Origin: Botryococcus braunii
Lineage: Eukaryota > Chlorophyta > Trebouxiophyceae
DNA: 64,000 nt
Reading direction: 5' to 3'
Assembly: GCA_002005505.1 (NCBI GenBank)
Contig: MVGU01001346.1
Span: forward strand, 80,666 to 144,665
Shown: positions 31,001 to 39,635 of the stretch, piece by piece
Layout of the letters: the number at the start of each line of letters is the position of its first letter
How positions within the stretch are numbered: position 1 is the stretch's first letter
Notes under the pieces: generated by a model
Seen by the model: only the letters and a program-made list of their open reading frames with translations
Told to the model about the DNA's origin: nothing
The model's database searches: none
Made by a program: the position numbers and the translations under genes

Positions 31001-31491
31001 TAAATGTGGCAGAGGCCCTTTCCCCTGAACATCATGTGTGCAACTTGCAAGACCGTCTGATAGAGGAGTATGATCAAGTGGCCCGTGCTTTGGACTATGC
31101 CATGCACAAAAACATTGTTGGGCGCTCTCTCAAGACACGTGGTAAACGCAAATGCACAGATCTTCAGGTGGGTGATTTAGTTTTAGAACTCACACCCATT
31201 TCTGGCCCTTTACAAACTGGACTTAAGGGTCCCTTTGAAGTTGTGTCTCTCAATGACTCAAAAACGATTGCTGTTTTACGCACTGGCAAAACTAGGTTCA
31301 AAGAAGCCAGGCTGTTCAAACGACACACTTCACACTTAGTGAAATTCCACGAATCGCTTCGTGACTGGGGGGTGAGAGTGCACAATACAAGAGATTACGA
31401 ATTTCAGTATGTCACTGAATTCGCTCCCAACAATCATCACGCAGCGCTTCGGCAGTATGAAATCTTCAACCGCCTGGAACTTGAGCACTAA
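28060..31491 (+). CDS. Gypsy-3 Pol: RT-RNase H-PHD finger-integrase
   Basis: 1143 codons, no internal stop. RT: LRLCIDFRPLNACTVSDPYPLP, FSAMDIASAFWQVQMHPEH, MPFGLRNASSTFQRLMD, and the catalytic SHAYLDDVHVFS at about residue 296. RNase H: TTDWSKTAIGAVMSQ, EGECLALVWACEEF, YTDHSPLQYL, DNLVADCLSR. Residues about 595-640 form a Cys4-His-Cys3 PHD finger (CVIC, CDGC, CFHLRC, WFCPAC). Integrase follows: HHCC zinc site (HDVLAHHGIAQ ... CEPCQKAK) and DDE core (VHIDLFGPIPR, TSDNGNEFAADF, PSANGVVERLVQTVKN); then an SH3-like tail. PHD fingers typically read histone H3 tails, often H3K4 methylation, so this one may guide integration. Binding is inferred, not shown. Confidence 0.93.
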   Translation: MELYFECVFDDRTYEHRVPDEIYDFDEVIQLMRECSVDTAVLPFSLKLGGYTSSSGNPAETPLSSTLASMHEVEPYDMLSDACPRLCDIKVTPQTSSLDPDKQKDIENLLEEFAELFSSGKDDLGCISDPSICHQIHLKPDSYPPSKFRNMSTYSEREKEFLSGEVKMLLDLGIIKHSTSPWVSAPVIVKKHDNTLRLCIDFRPLNACTVSDPYPLPLIESMLRKMAPAKYFSAMDIASAFWQVQMHPEHTKYTAFVTHEGKYEWLRMPFGLRNASSTFQRLMDNVLGAALFSHAYLDDVHVFSNTWEDHVRHIRDTFEKLVQHKIKLKRPKCIFGAEYLKTLGHVVGQGCLRPDPDNVAAILNLPTPRDVSTTRSVLGAAGYYREYVENFARITEPMSRLLKKTSVFHWTPDCQVAFEQVKHRLASEPVLRAPNFNLPFILTTDWSKTAIGAVMSQPDPVKNENGIHFDHPVAFASKTLKDAERNYSPTEGECLALVWACEEFRPFLHGRRFIAYTDHSPLQYLDSKRHSNSKLERWAIRLQEFDIDIRYKKGADNLVADCLSRCVHSEVLHVCAVTPTWQTNPQKQSDLDSIPCVICGFPQGDDNIVLCDGCNRCFHLRCLFPPRSTVPGGCWFCPACDPYLGKGGELKIEELRKIGTPLCHHRHDPYRDPLFIEYIQSEHNLDMLVSLPPKLAAEFRRRGSYFTTHPSIPDWLMVFKKIRGKPPRWLVCPPVEFRWDVIEMIHDVLAHHGIAQTLVVLHLHFHWPGIKADVELFVRTCEPCQKAKAATPTPPLMQKPALFGPMNHVHIDLFGPIPRMLAKDKNGKQDKLKIWVVVMVDYFTKVAELMSIDDKTPFSVSHAFYHAWICRYGVPAVLTSDNGNEFAADFAHMLSRLGIYHIQISPNHPSANGVVERLVQTVKNMLQKHYNDHPTDWSLSLPIVLQAYMSRKHTSLRNFSPAEMLYGFAPKLPLAVRDVLVNVAEALSPEHHVCNLQDRLIEEYDQVARALDYAMHKNIVGRSLKTRGKRKCTDLQVGDLVLELTPISGPLQTGLKGPFEVVSLNDSKTIAVLRTGKTRFKEARLFKRHTSHLVKFHESLRDWGVRVHNTRDYEFQYVTEFAPNNHHAALRQYEIFNRLELEH

Positions 31492-32043
31492 ATGTGGGGG
31501 TGGTAGAAGTAATTCCCTCTGCAGGTGCATGGAGTTTCATTGATTTGCAGAATGTCAGAGAGCCTTCACATATCTGGCAGCATTCTACAGGTCATGTTTT
31601 GGGGCTTTTCCCATGTCTTTTATAATGCTTTTATACTTTGGGGCTTCCCCCTTTTCTTTTAGTAATGCTAAGGCATGGCCTCTGGCCTGTACCTTATCTT
31701 GCTGTACCTTATTTTCAGGGGCTTCCCCCTCATTTCATCCTTATGATTTCGTCTTATGGCACTGGCGCCTTTTCAGATATTGGCACTTGCACCACCTTTA
31801 TGATTTTATCTTTTTGGCACTTGCGCCAGCATCCAGAAGGATCTTCAGAATATTCGGAGCTTCCGGGGTTCGTGATCTGGGTGGAGCTGGGAGGGTGAGA
31901 GAGTGAGAGAATCCTTGGGATACCACAGCAACTCCCCTCTGTGTCATTATTATTCTCGTACGGTTTAGTTTAGTCCTCCGTAGTCGACCTCGGTTTGTCC
32001 GTCCGATTCGTCGGAGGTCGCACGTTTCCTTTCTATTTTCATT
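31492..32043 (+). other. Probable 3' untranslated region and LTR of Gypsy-3
   Basis: A G-rich tract TGTGGGGGTGGTAGAAG after the stop is a possible polypurine tract. The following 500 bp contain repeated TTTTGGGGCTT(T/C)CCC and TTATG-type motifs and no ORF. With no 5' LTR available the LTR ends cannot be set. Confidence 0.4.
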
Positions 32044-32370
32044 ATGACTGAACCAGACACCACCAAGAAGTCCTTGGCCAACACAGTCACTCAGTGTGAC
32101 TTGGTCAAAAGAACCTTGCATTTGCATGACATTATATCCAAGTTTCCTGGCATGACTGATAGGGAGATTATGAGGGATTTCTTCAATGACCCATTGATTA
32201 CAGATACCTTGCACAAAACAGCATCTGACTTACAGAAGTTTGTTTCCAAAGTTGCTAAGATGCACCAGACATTTGATAAACAGTTGGTCAACCCCTTCAG
32301 ACGACTGGTTATGGGGACTTGGAGGTGGGCCAGACCCTTTTTGGATCACTACATATATGTCGTGAGTTAA
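32044..32370 (+). CDS. Hypothetical ORF
   Basis: 108 codons from the ATG in TTTCATTATGACTG. A helical, mildly charged protein (TVTQCDLVKRTLHLHDIISK, then TDREIMRDFFNDPLITDTLHK); not recognised. Its position just after LTR-like sequence would fit a Gag start, but no Gag motif is visible. Its last codons run into a repeat starting at 32358, so the natural C terminus is probably lost. Confidence 0.35.
   Translation: MTEPDTTKKSLANTVTQCDLVKRTLHLHDIISKFPGMTDREIMRDFFNDPLITDTLHKTASDLQKFVSKVAKMHQTFDKQLVNPFRRLVMGTWRWARPFLDHYIYVVS
32338..32353. repeat. 16-bp direct repeat, left (candidate target duplication)
   Basis: TTTTTGGATCACTACA here and at 33379-33394 enclose about 1 kb. The length fits target-primed (non-LTR or Penelope-type) insertion better than an LTR element. 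Confidence 0.5.
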
Positions 32371-32450
32371 ATCATGATGTGTGTTTAGTGATCGTTCACG
32401 TGAGTAACGTCGGTCACGGTGATCACGTGAAGTCTCAGGCATATCCATCC
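32358..32450 (+). repeat. 93-bp dispersed repeat, copy 1
   Basis: Begins TGTCGTGAGTTAAATCATGA and ends CAGGCATATCC. Aligns with 40479-40571 at roughly 85-90% by eye; the sequences before and after differ. Confidence 0.7.
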
Positions 32451-32492
32451 GGCCTGGGCTCCCAGTCCTAACGGGTTGATATACTGGAACGT

Positions 32493-32852
32493 GTGTGTGT
32501 ATGCATGTGTATATATAATCGAGAGGAGTTGTGTTTTATCAGATCAGACGGAGAGTGTGATACGTGGAGACAGTATTACAAAAAGGGGATGGTCCAGGGA
32601 AGAGCACTGCTGGATCATGAGAGTAGTGACGAGAAAGAGAAACAAATTGAGCAGTCTGCAGTTATTCAGCCTCAAGAACAGCCGCAGAACTTGCAGCAAC
32701 AACAACCTAAGAAGAAAAAGAGAAGCAGGACTCGTGCTGAGAGGAGAGAGAAGAAAGCAGCCAAGATGGTAGCAGACCTGCAGAGCCTTGAGATTAAGAA
32801 GGAAATTATGGATTCGGACTATGAGTTTGAGTGGGAAGAAGTACAGCAATGA
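32493..32852 (+). CDS. Hypothetical ORF, Gln-rich and basic
   Basis: Up to 119 codons; the first ATG lies in a GT-rich stretch, and a later one at KKGMVQGRALL is equally plausible. Central Gln-rich tract (QPQEQPQNLQQQQP), then a strongly basic helix (KKKKRSRTRAERREKKAAK) resembling a nuclear signal or RNA-binding tail, then an acidic end. Not recognised. It lies inside the candidate 1-kb insertion, so it may be the remains of an element protein. Confidence 0.3.
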   Translation: MCVCMCIYNREELCFIRSDGECDTWRQYYKKGMVQGRALLDHESSDEKEKQIEQSAVIQPQEQPQNLQQQQPKKKKRSRTRAERREKKAAKMVADLQSLEIKKEIMDSDYEFEWEEVQQ

Positions 32853-33393
32853 TGTGAAGATAGTTTCCTCTGATTTGTTGCATCAGCAAAGTAATTCGTG
32901 CTACTGATTTGGAGCAATGAAGCATTATCTGAGCAGCAATGTTGAACAATATGAGCATTATTGAATAATGGTTTTATGCAACTTTGAGCAATGTACCTCA
33001 GCAGAATTGAGACAAGCACCAAGGACTTGTTGTATCAGCTTTGGAATGGTTTGTTTTACTTGATTGCACTTACAGTTATTTTTAGAGGAGCACATGATGC
33101 CCTCAGCACTTATGATAATTTGGAGATGGGGAGCAAGATACACTTGTGTCAGAACCTAAGTTAAGCATATTGCTCGCGGTCCAAGTGTTTGGTTTCAGAT
33201 GTCTTCTATTTGGCGAGTGTCATGGCAGTTTATTTGGCTTAAGATAGGCTGTCACAGCATCAGTCAGGGCATCATTCATATTGCAGACATTATGAGGTAC
33301 ACAATTGTACAGCTAAGGTTTAGTGCCGTACACATATGGTACAACCTTCCCTTGTTTACAAAAACAAGGACAATGTAATTTTTGGATCACTAC
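32853..33393. other. Non-coding stretch
   Basis: AT-richer sequence with no supported gene. Repeated GAGCAATG-type words near 32910-33000. It ends with an inverted repeat CCTTGTTT...AAACAAGG at about 33350-33371. Confidence 0.4.
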
Positions 33394-33394
33394 A
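33379..33394. repeat. 16-bp direct repeat, right (candidate target duplication)
   Basis: Partner of 32338-32353. It touches the end of the Copia-4 LTR, so one of the two boundaries may be a base or so off. Confidence 0.5.
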
Positions 33395-33712
33395 CACCAA
33401 GGACCGCAGGACTTAAAGTCTCACGATCGATGAGATCCGGAATAAGTATACCTTAGTAGAAAACTGGCAGAAAACAGGCCGAAATTGTACCAGGGCCTCT
33501 ATAAACCACTATGAGTGTCAATTTACCTTAAAGTATCATACAGTACAAACACACCCAAGTGAACTAAGATTGTACCTTATTGTTTATGAGCATTCTAAGT
33601 ATTATAAACCCTTGAAATGAATTGATGTGGCTCACAAACATGCTAATATGAAATGACCCAACATGTTGAAGAAATACCTAAGGTATACGTGTTAGTGTCC
33701 ATTTTTCTAACA
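33394..33712 (-). repeat. Copia-4 3' LTR
   Basis: 319 bp. On the minus strand it starts TGTTAGAAAAATGG right after the polypurine tract. The other end (CCTTGGTGT on the minus strand) is not the usual CA, so that boundary is set by comparison with 39636-39954. Confidence 0.85.
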
Positions 33713-33724
33713 CCTCCCCTCATG
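33713..33724 (-). promoter_or_regulatory. Polypurine tract of Copia-4
   Basis: On the minus strand ATGAGGGGAGG abuts the 3' LTR start. Confidence 0.75.
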
Positions 33725-33772
33725 TGTAGGGAGAGACATCTCTAAAAACATTGTTTGAAAATAGGTCACAAC

Positions 33773-36571
33773 TTATTTAATACCTGCCATTACTCTAAGC
33801 TTGGCAAAAATGACCTTAGAAAGTACCTTAGTGAAGAAATCTGCAATATTCTCACTGGTAGCCACATACTTTGGCTCAATTGCTCCATTCTCCACCTCAT
33901 CTCTGACCCTGTGGTACCTTACAGCAATGTGTTTAGTCCTGGATGAAATGGGAATCCCCTTCACATTAGCAAGGGCCCCACTATTGTCAGTGTAAACCAC
34001 AATACTACCAGGATTTTCACCAAAGTCAGTAATCAACTTGGTGAACCACAGTGCTTCCTGAACTCCAGTACACATGGAGATAAACTCAGCTTCAACAGTA
34101 GGCAAAGCAACTATTGGTTGCAACTTGCTACCCCATGAAACTGCAGCTGACCCAGACATGAAAACAAAACCAGAGGTGGACTTTCTACCATCCAAATTCC
34201 CTGCATAATGTGAGTCAACAAAGGCCATAAAACCTTTGTCACTCTTCTCCCACACAAGCCCCAAATTCTTAGTACCAGCAAGATATTTTAGGACATGCAT
34301 GCCAGCACTAAGATGTATATTTGAAGGGGCATTTGCAAAACGTGCAAGGACACCAGTAGCATATGACAGATCAGGCCTAATTGTGTTGGCCAAATATAAA
34401 ATGCCCCCCACAAGTTCCCTGTACCTGTTGTCTTTAGGCAAGGGATCCCCTGAATTCTTCTGTAGCTTGAATGAATTATCCAGGGGTGTAGCCTTGGGGT
34501 TGCAGCCTGCCATGCCAAAGTTGTCCAAAATGTCAGTGATTAGTTTCTCATTAGATAACTTCACTGACTTTAGACTGCCATCTAAATACCTTTCAAAGGT
34601 AATCTGCATACCCAAAAAGTGTCGGGCCTCTCCTAAATCCTTCACTGCAAATTTACTTGCACGGAGAGACTTCACTTCAGAGATACATTTGGGGTCCTGA
34701 GAAACTATGAGAATGTCATCCACGTATAAAAGTAGATAAACAGTCTCAGAACTACCTCTCTGCAGTATGAATAAAGATGGGTCTGCATCTGAAATGACAA
34801 AACCAGCAGATTTGAGAAAACTGCTGATAGTGACATACCAGGCCCTAGGGGCATGCTTAAGCCCATATAAGGCTTTGTGTAACCTGCAGACACTGTTAGG
34901 CCCACCAATGTGAAACCCTTCTGGCTGCAGAATGAAGACCTTCTCTTCAAGGTCTCCATGCAAAAATGCAGTGCTTACATCCATTTGATGGACCTGCATA
35001 TTTCTCTCAACTGCTTTAGACAGCACATATCTTAGAGTTGAGTGCTTGGAAACTGGTGCATACACTTCAGTGTAGTCAACACCATAAATTTGCTTAAAGC
35101 CTTTGGCCACAAGCCTAGCCTTAAACCTCTCAATCTCTCCAGTTTCAGAAAGTTTTACTTTGTAAACCCACTTAACAGGAAGAGCCTTTTTCTTGGTTTT
35201 GTCATCGACCACAACATATGACCAAGTGCCTAATGCCTTCAATGAATTCATTTCATCTTGCATTGCACTAACCCACTTGTCACTCTCAAGTGAATTTATT
35301 GCATCAATATATTTTGCTGGCTCAATAATCAGTGTGTCTTTTTGAACTTGCACATAACCACTGAAAATTTCAGCTGAATTTGCTTCATTTTGGAGTACTG
35401 TGTTCCTAACTCTGTCAGGATATCTACCCCCAAAGAGACCAGCAGGTGAGTGTGAAACACCAGCACCTAGAAAATCAAACTCAACAGGCTCAAGTTGGAC
35501 ATCAGGAGCCTCATTAACTATACCTTGTTGGAGGACCACTTGTGGAACATCCTGAACGGGATGCCGGTCCGAGCCATGGGATTCAGGATCTGCGGTGCCC
35601 TGATTTTCCCCAAGGTTCGCATTATCTTGACTTATAAACTTAGCCCTTTCAAAGTTTAATTGATCAAACCTTATGACACTTGGATCAGTGCCCAAAGGGG
35701 CCAAAGAAACAGGAGACAAGTCTTCAGAAGTTTCATGCACATCTTCTCCATTGATTGCAGTTTCAGAATCTACAGGAAAATCCTCTTCCTCATTCACCAC
35801 ATCAAGGAGATCAGGCATTTCATCATCATCAGACAAAGCCTCCTCAAACTTGACAAATTGTCTTGCACACACTGTGACTTTGGAATCTATGAGAACACGA
35901 TAATTCTTGCTGTGCCCATCATAGCCCAAGAAAATACCCTCCTTACTGACAGGGCTAAATTTACCATCCCTTTTGGACTTTTCAATCATGACATGACACT
36001 TGCTCCCAAAAACACGTAAGTGACTGACATCAGGAACAGTGCCAAACCACATCTCAAATGGGGTCTTATCATGATTTGAAACTGCAGACAAATTCCTAAC
36101 ATAGTTTGCAGTTAAGAGAGAGTCACCCCAATATTCTGGAGGTAGGCTCGAGGCAGTCAGCATGGCTCTTGCTTTCTCCTGCATAGTCCTGTTCAGCCTC
36201 TCAATTTTCCCATTTTGTTGATGGGCATATGGTGCAGTCTTTTGGTGGACTGCACCGTTCTTCCAGCAGAACTTTTCTAAACCAGAAAACTCAGTACCAT
36301 TGTCGGTCCTGATAAACTCAACCTTGCACTCGTGCTGGGTCTGCCACTCAGTCAATAAATTAACTGCCTTTCTTGATGCATCTGTCTTTGACTTGAGTAG
36401 AATGGTTGCTGACATCTCAGAAAATTCATCTAAGACATTAAGTGCATATTTCTCATCATCATAAGTTTCTGGTGAAACTGGACCCATAAGGTCCATATGC
36501 ACAACCTCTAGTTTACTAGTGCAAGCAGTGCCTGTTGATTTAAAAGGTTGCACAGTTTGTTTCCCATGCAA
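33773..36571 (-). CDS. Copia-4 integrase-RT-RNase H polyprotein
   Basis: 932 codons open to the stop. Integrase: VVHMDLMGPVSPE, FIRTDNGTEFSG and QQNGKIERLNRTMQEKARAM give the D-D-E triad; the linker is acidic; RT has KWVYKVKLSETGEIERFKAR, HQMDVSTAFLHGDLEEKVF, YGLKHAPRAWY and the catalytic YLLLYVDDILIVS; RNase H has FVDSHYAGNLDGRKSTSGFV and VEAEFISM; the end is the ADFFTKVLSK tail. The upstream end is not an ATG: it overlaps the Gag-PR frame by about 60 nt in another phase, so it is joined by recoding or was one frame before a 1-base indel near 36600. Confidence 0.92.
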   Translation of the reverse strand: MHGKQTVQPFKSTGTACTSKLEVVHMDLMGPVSPETYDDEKYALNVLDEFSEMSATILLKSKTDASRKAVNLLTEWQTQHECKVEFIRTDNGTEFSGLEKFCWKNGAVHQKTAPYAHQQNGKIERLNRTMQEKARAMLTASSLPPEYWGDSLLTANYVRNLSAVSNHDKTPFEMWFGTVPDVSHLRVFGSKCHVMIEKSKRDGKFSPVSKEGIFLGYDGHSKNYRVLIDSKVTVCARQFVKFEEALSDDDEMPDLLDVVNEEEDFPVDSETAINGEDVHETSEDLSPVSLAPLGTDPSVIRFDQLNFERAKFISQDNANLGENQGTADPESHGSDRHPVQDVPQVVLQQGIVNEAPDVQLEPVEFDFLGAGVSHSPAGLFGGRYPDRVRNTVLQNEANSAEIFSGYVQVQKDTLIIEPAKYIDAINSLESDKWVSAMQDEMNSLKALGTWSYVVVDDKTKKKALPVKWVYKVKLSETGEIERFKARLVAKGFKQIYGVDYTEVYAPVSKHSTLRYVLSKAVERNMQVHQMDVSTAFLHGDLEEKVFILQPEGFHIGGPNSVCRLHKALYGLKHAPRAWYVTISSFLKSAGFVISDADPSLFILQRGSSETVYLLLYVDDILIVSQDPKCISEVKSLRASKFAVKDLGEARHFLGMQITFERYLDGSLKSVKLSNEKLITDILDNFGMAGCNPKATPLDNSFKLQKNSGDPLPKDNRYRELVGGILYLANTIRPDLSYATGVLARFANAPSNIHLSAGMHVLKYLAGTKNLGLVWEKSDKGFMAFVDSHYAGNLDGRKSTSGFVFMSGSAAVSWGSKLQPIVALPTVEAEFISMCTGVQEALWFTKLITDFGENPGSIVVYTDNSGALANVKGIPISSRTKHIAVRYHRVRDEVENGAIEPKYVATSENIADFFTKVLSKVIFAKLRVMAGIK

Positions 36572-37962
36572 GCAGGCACTGCAGACACCTTTTGTACCAA
36601 TAGACTTGAGAAATCAGAAGAGGGGAGTTTCATTCCCTTGACCATTTTTCCCTTCATCATTCTTACCATATAGGCTGGAGACAAGGGCCCCAGCCTCTGA
36701 TGCCACAGGTCTGCATCCCTGTGAATCACCTGAACATTGCATGCCTCCACAAACTTAGTTTCTGGATGGAACGAAACATGCTTGTCTGGTAGAGCTAAGT
36801 CCACCAACCACTGATAAGGGAAAGCATGCTCAGCACTTCCCAAATGGTACCCATTAGAATCTGTAAGGTAACACTCGATACCCATGATATTGACATTGAT
36901 ACCATCTAAATAAGCTTTGCCCACTGATAGAAGATACTTCTTGCTAGAGGGAACATGCTTGACATTGTGCAGGAACAAGGAACTGCCAGACTCGAGGAAC
37001 ACTTGCATGGAGCCTTCTCCTATAATTTCCTCTGACTTGCCATTTGCCACAATCAGTCGTTGTGCCACATCAAACTTGACATAATTTATCATGTTGTCAC
37101 TTGAAGGAGAAATGTGATCAGTTGACCCTGAATCTATAAGCCAAGCAGGTAGAGAAGGTTGGGAAATTACTGTATCCCTTTGTACACAATTTGTTTGTGC
37201 CCTCCTCTCCTGTGCTGCAAGCTTAGGACACGTTGTCTTGGTGTGTCCTGGATTCCTGCAGTACTGGCAAATTAGTACAGGCCTTCCCTGCTGTTGAAAC
37301 GCAGGTTGTCCTGTCCCTGAATTTTCACGGTTAGTATTATTAGGCACTTCTGCCTGGTGAGCACCTGAACCAGCCCCACCTGAACCACCTTGCCTGCCTG
37401 CAGGCTGCCCACCCCCACCTTGATTCCTATGAGGTTTGGGGTTTGAGGTGTTTGGAGGATTATATGGCTTCTTTGCTTGAAGATCCATATATGTTAACTC
37501 AAGAACATGCTGGAGTTGGTGCACATTTGGAAAGTTGTTGCACACAGACAGCTGTAAACGCCTATCTACCTCATACTCCTCAGTGAGGCCTTCTATGATC
37601 ATAGAGCACTGGCAAACCTCAGAACACTGCTCTCCTAATGATTTGAGGTTGTTTGCAATTTTCCTGCATCTTAACACGTAGTCAGATGGTTTTTCACCTG
37701 GCTTCATTGCAAATAACTTTTGCTCCCTGTGGAGGCTCATTAGCCTAGCTGCTGCTCTAGCGTTAAACACCTGCAGCAGCTTGTTCCACATATGGTAAGC
37801 ACTTGTCAAGTCAGTAATCTGAACAGAATATTGCTCAGTACATGCTTGAGTGATAATAGTTTGAGCTTTGAAATCATCATAAGCTCCCTGATAATCATCA
37901 TGAACACAGTAGTTGACATTCATTTCCCACAGCATAGCATACACTTGCTTTGTCCATGTCAA
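36508..37962 (-). CDS. Copia-4 Gag core and protease
   Basis: About 485 codons. Gag core in the UBN2-type pattern (WTKQVYAMLWEMNVNYCV, LMSLHREQKLFAMKPGEKPSDYVLRCRK), a Gly/Pro/Asn-rich stretch, a CX2CX4HX4C knuckle (CQYCRNPGHTKTTC), protease AWLIDSGSTDHIS, and GAG-pre-integrase (HRDADLWHQRLGPLSPAYM). The same frame is open further upstream to about 38090 (residues NDTNW precede), where it meets the end of the Gly/Pro-rich ORF in another frame. The last about 25 codons are out of phase with integrase. Confidence 0.9.
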   Translation of the reverse strand: MTWTKQVYAMLWEMNVNYCVHDDYQGAYDDFKAQTIITQACTEQYSVQITDLTSAYHMWNKLLQVFNARAAARLMSLHREQKLFAMKPGEKPSDYVLRCRKIANNLKSLGEQCSEVCQCSMIIEGLTEEYEVDRRLQLSVCNNFPNVHQLQHVLELTYMDLQAKKPYNPPNTSNPKPHRNQGGGGQPAGRQGGSGGAGSGAHQAEVPNNTNRENSGTGQPAFQQQGRPVLICQYCRNPGHTKTTCPKLAAQERRAQTNCVQRDTVISQPSLPAWLIDSGSTDHISPSSDNMINYVKFDVAQRLIVANGKSEEIIGEGSMQVFLESGSSLFLHNVKHVPSSKKYLLSVGKAYLDGINVNIMGIECYLTDSNGYHLGSAEHAFPYQWLVDLALPDKHVSFHPETKFVEACNVQVIHRDADLWHQRLGPLSPAYMVRMMKGKMVKGMKLPSSDFSSLLVQKVSAVPACMGNKLCNLLNQQALLALVN

Positions 37963-38069
37963 CCAATTGGTATCATTCAGCTTGACTAACTCTATCTTTG
38001 GAGTTAACTTCTGATGAGAAGAAAACGAAGGACCAGTGGTTGGATTTATGTTGGGCAGACCAGGAATAC

Positions 38070-39152
38070 CTACATTTGGAAATTGACCTTGCCCAGCATA
38101 TATGATGGCCCCTGACTATGAGGAGGACCACCCCAACCACCACCACCTGGTCCACCAGGACCGCCTGGACCACCAGGACCGCCTGGTCCTCCAGGACCAC
38201 CAGGACCACCCCCACCAAAGCCACCAGGAACATTCCCACCAGAGCCCGGATAGACAGGGTATTGCGGGTAGTTGCCTGAGACTGGTGGAGGATGCCAAAT
38301 CGAGCTTGCTCCTCCAGGGGGACCCCCACTGTATGGTGGCCCACCTCCAGGAGGACCGCTGCCTGAGCTGTATGGGTAGCCACCACCAGGAGGGCCTCTA
38401 GCTAGAATTGCTGAAGCTGACGTTGACACTCCAAAGTTGGATGGTACCTGCAAACTAGCTGGCTGAACCAAGGTTGGGTTAGAAATCTGGTTCAGCGTTG
38501 AGGCAGGTAGTGAAATGGGGATCATGCCCCCAGTAGCCAGTGGTAGATACACAGTTGTCTGTGTACCAGCTACTGATGTTGCTGGAACTATTGCGCCACT
38601 AGTAATAACTGGAACACCAGCTGGCTGGATTGTCACAGCAGGATATTGAGAAACGGGAACTTGTAAAGGACCACTGGTAAGTGTCCTGGACCCTGAAACT
38701 GCAGACTGTGAAGGTCTGCGCAGAACCATAGGAGCGCTTGAAACAGGAACATGATTAATCCTGACTGCTCTTCTGACACTGCTAGGATCTAAAGGGAGGT
38801 TGGGAGGCATACCGCTAGGAGGAGAGATGCCTGAGCTTACAGCAGGAACAGATACAGCTAGAGGTTGACCAGCAGGATCAGCAGGAAGAGACTCTGAGTG
38901 ATCATAATCCCCGTATAGATACTCATCACTTACCTCCCCTGCGTGGCGCCCCTCAGCTTCACTGTCCTCCGTTGAGCTGTTGGCACCTGCACCTGCACTA
39001 GAGGTGTAGCCCCTTGAGTCTCCTTGAGTAGAATATGATTGTTCGAAGCTTTCATTGTTATAAACGTTTGAGGGATCATCCTCAATGACAATGGGTACTT
39101 CATAAGATTCTTCAACATTAGCACAGGGTGGCACAGTATATGTACCACTCAT
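38070..39152 (-). CDS. Copia-4 Gag N-terminal region, Gly/Pro-rich and collagen-like
   Basis: About 360 codons from the ATG of MSGTYTVPPC (an in-frame GTG at 39317 is less likely) to a TGA at 38070. Acidic start, long Ser/Pro/Val-rich middle without obvious fold, then PPGGGYPYSSGSGPPGG-type repeats and a run of collagen-like GPG triplets (GGPGGPGGPGGPGG) near the end. It then shifts frame into the Gag core at about 38090. One missing or extra base would fuse the two, giving a Gag of about 850 residues including protease. Such low-complexity arms may promote particle assembly or condensates (inference). GGN repeats also make a local frameshift by slippage plausible. Confidence 0.7.
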   Translation of the reverse strand: MSGTYTVPPCANVEESYEVPIVIEDDPSNVYNNESFEQSYSTQGDSRGYTSSAGAGANSSTEDSEAEGRHAGEVSDEYLYGDYDHSESLPADPAGQPLAVSVPAVSSGISPPSGMPPNLPLDPSSVRRAVRINHVPVSSAPMVLRRPSQSAVSGSRTLTSGPLQVPVSQYPAVTIQPAGVPVITSGAIVPATSVAGTQTTVYLPLATGGMIPISLPASTLNQISNPTLVQPASLQVPSNFGVSTSASAILARGPPGGGYPYSSGSGPPGGGPPYSGGPPGGASSIWHPPPVSGNYPQYPVYPGSGGNVPGGFGGGGPGGPGGPGGPGGPGGPGGPGGGGWGGPPHSQGPSYMLGKVNFQM

Positions 39153-39635
39153 TGCATAAAAAGGAACGTAGTCAGCACAAGCTCTAGTAGGTAAAGCTCT
39201 CCAGCGACCACCCCAGCCTTCCCAAAGGAAAGCTGCCACCACCAATAACCAACTTCTCTCCCACTGCCTTAGCCACAAGGGCTTAGACAATCGAGAAGTC
39301 CAACCAGAGTAACCCACCAGAAGACAACAAAAGTCCTTCTACCTAGCACAGTGGTCTGCGTAGACCCCGTGCAGGCTTTGGTGCTCTTGAGTCTTTAAAG
39401 AGTGTTATAAATAAACGTAGAAGGCCGCGAGGCTCCTGACAGGTTTGCAACTCCAGATCTTAATAGCGTACGGGCACGATCAAGTTTGCATGCCATCAGT
39501 ACTATGCACTGGAATTTCAATGTACCTCATGATTCGACATGGTCGTCGATGAACAGTACGAATCTCGGTCGATGCTAGTCTCGAATCTAAGTGACTCGGA
39601 ACTTTAACTCACCACCGATACGAACCTCGAATCAA

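Larger units (their letters stand above)
27727..31491 (+). mobile_element. Gypsy-3: 5'-truncated Ty3/gypsy element with a PHD finger
   Basis: Starts abruptly at the Copia-2 LTR boundary inside the protease region, so gag and the 5' LTR are missing. Domain order PR-RT-RNase H-PHD-IN marks a Ty3/gypsy element, but the C-terminal chromodomain of Gypsy-1 is absent and a PHD zinc finger sits ahead of integrase. The pol ORF is open throughout. Confidence 0.88.

Noticed and set aside
34236..34700. Plus-strand ORF of 154 codons within Copia-4 pol
   Set aside because: It lies fully antisense to RT/RNase H, whose motifs explain the sequence.
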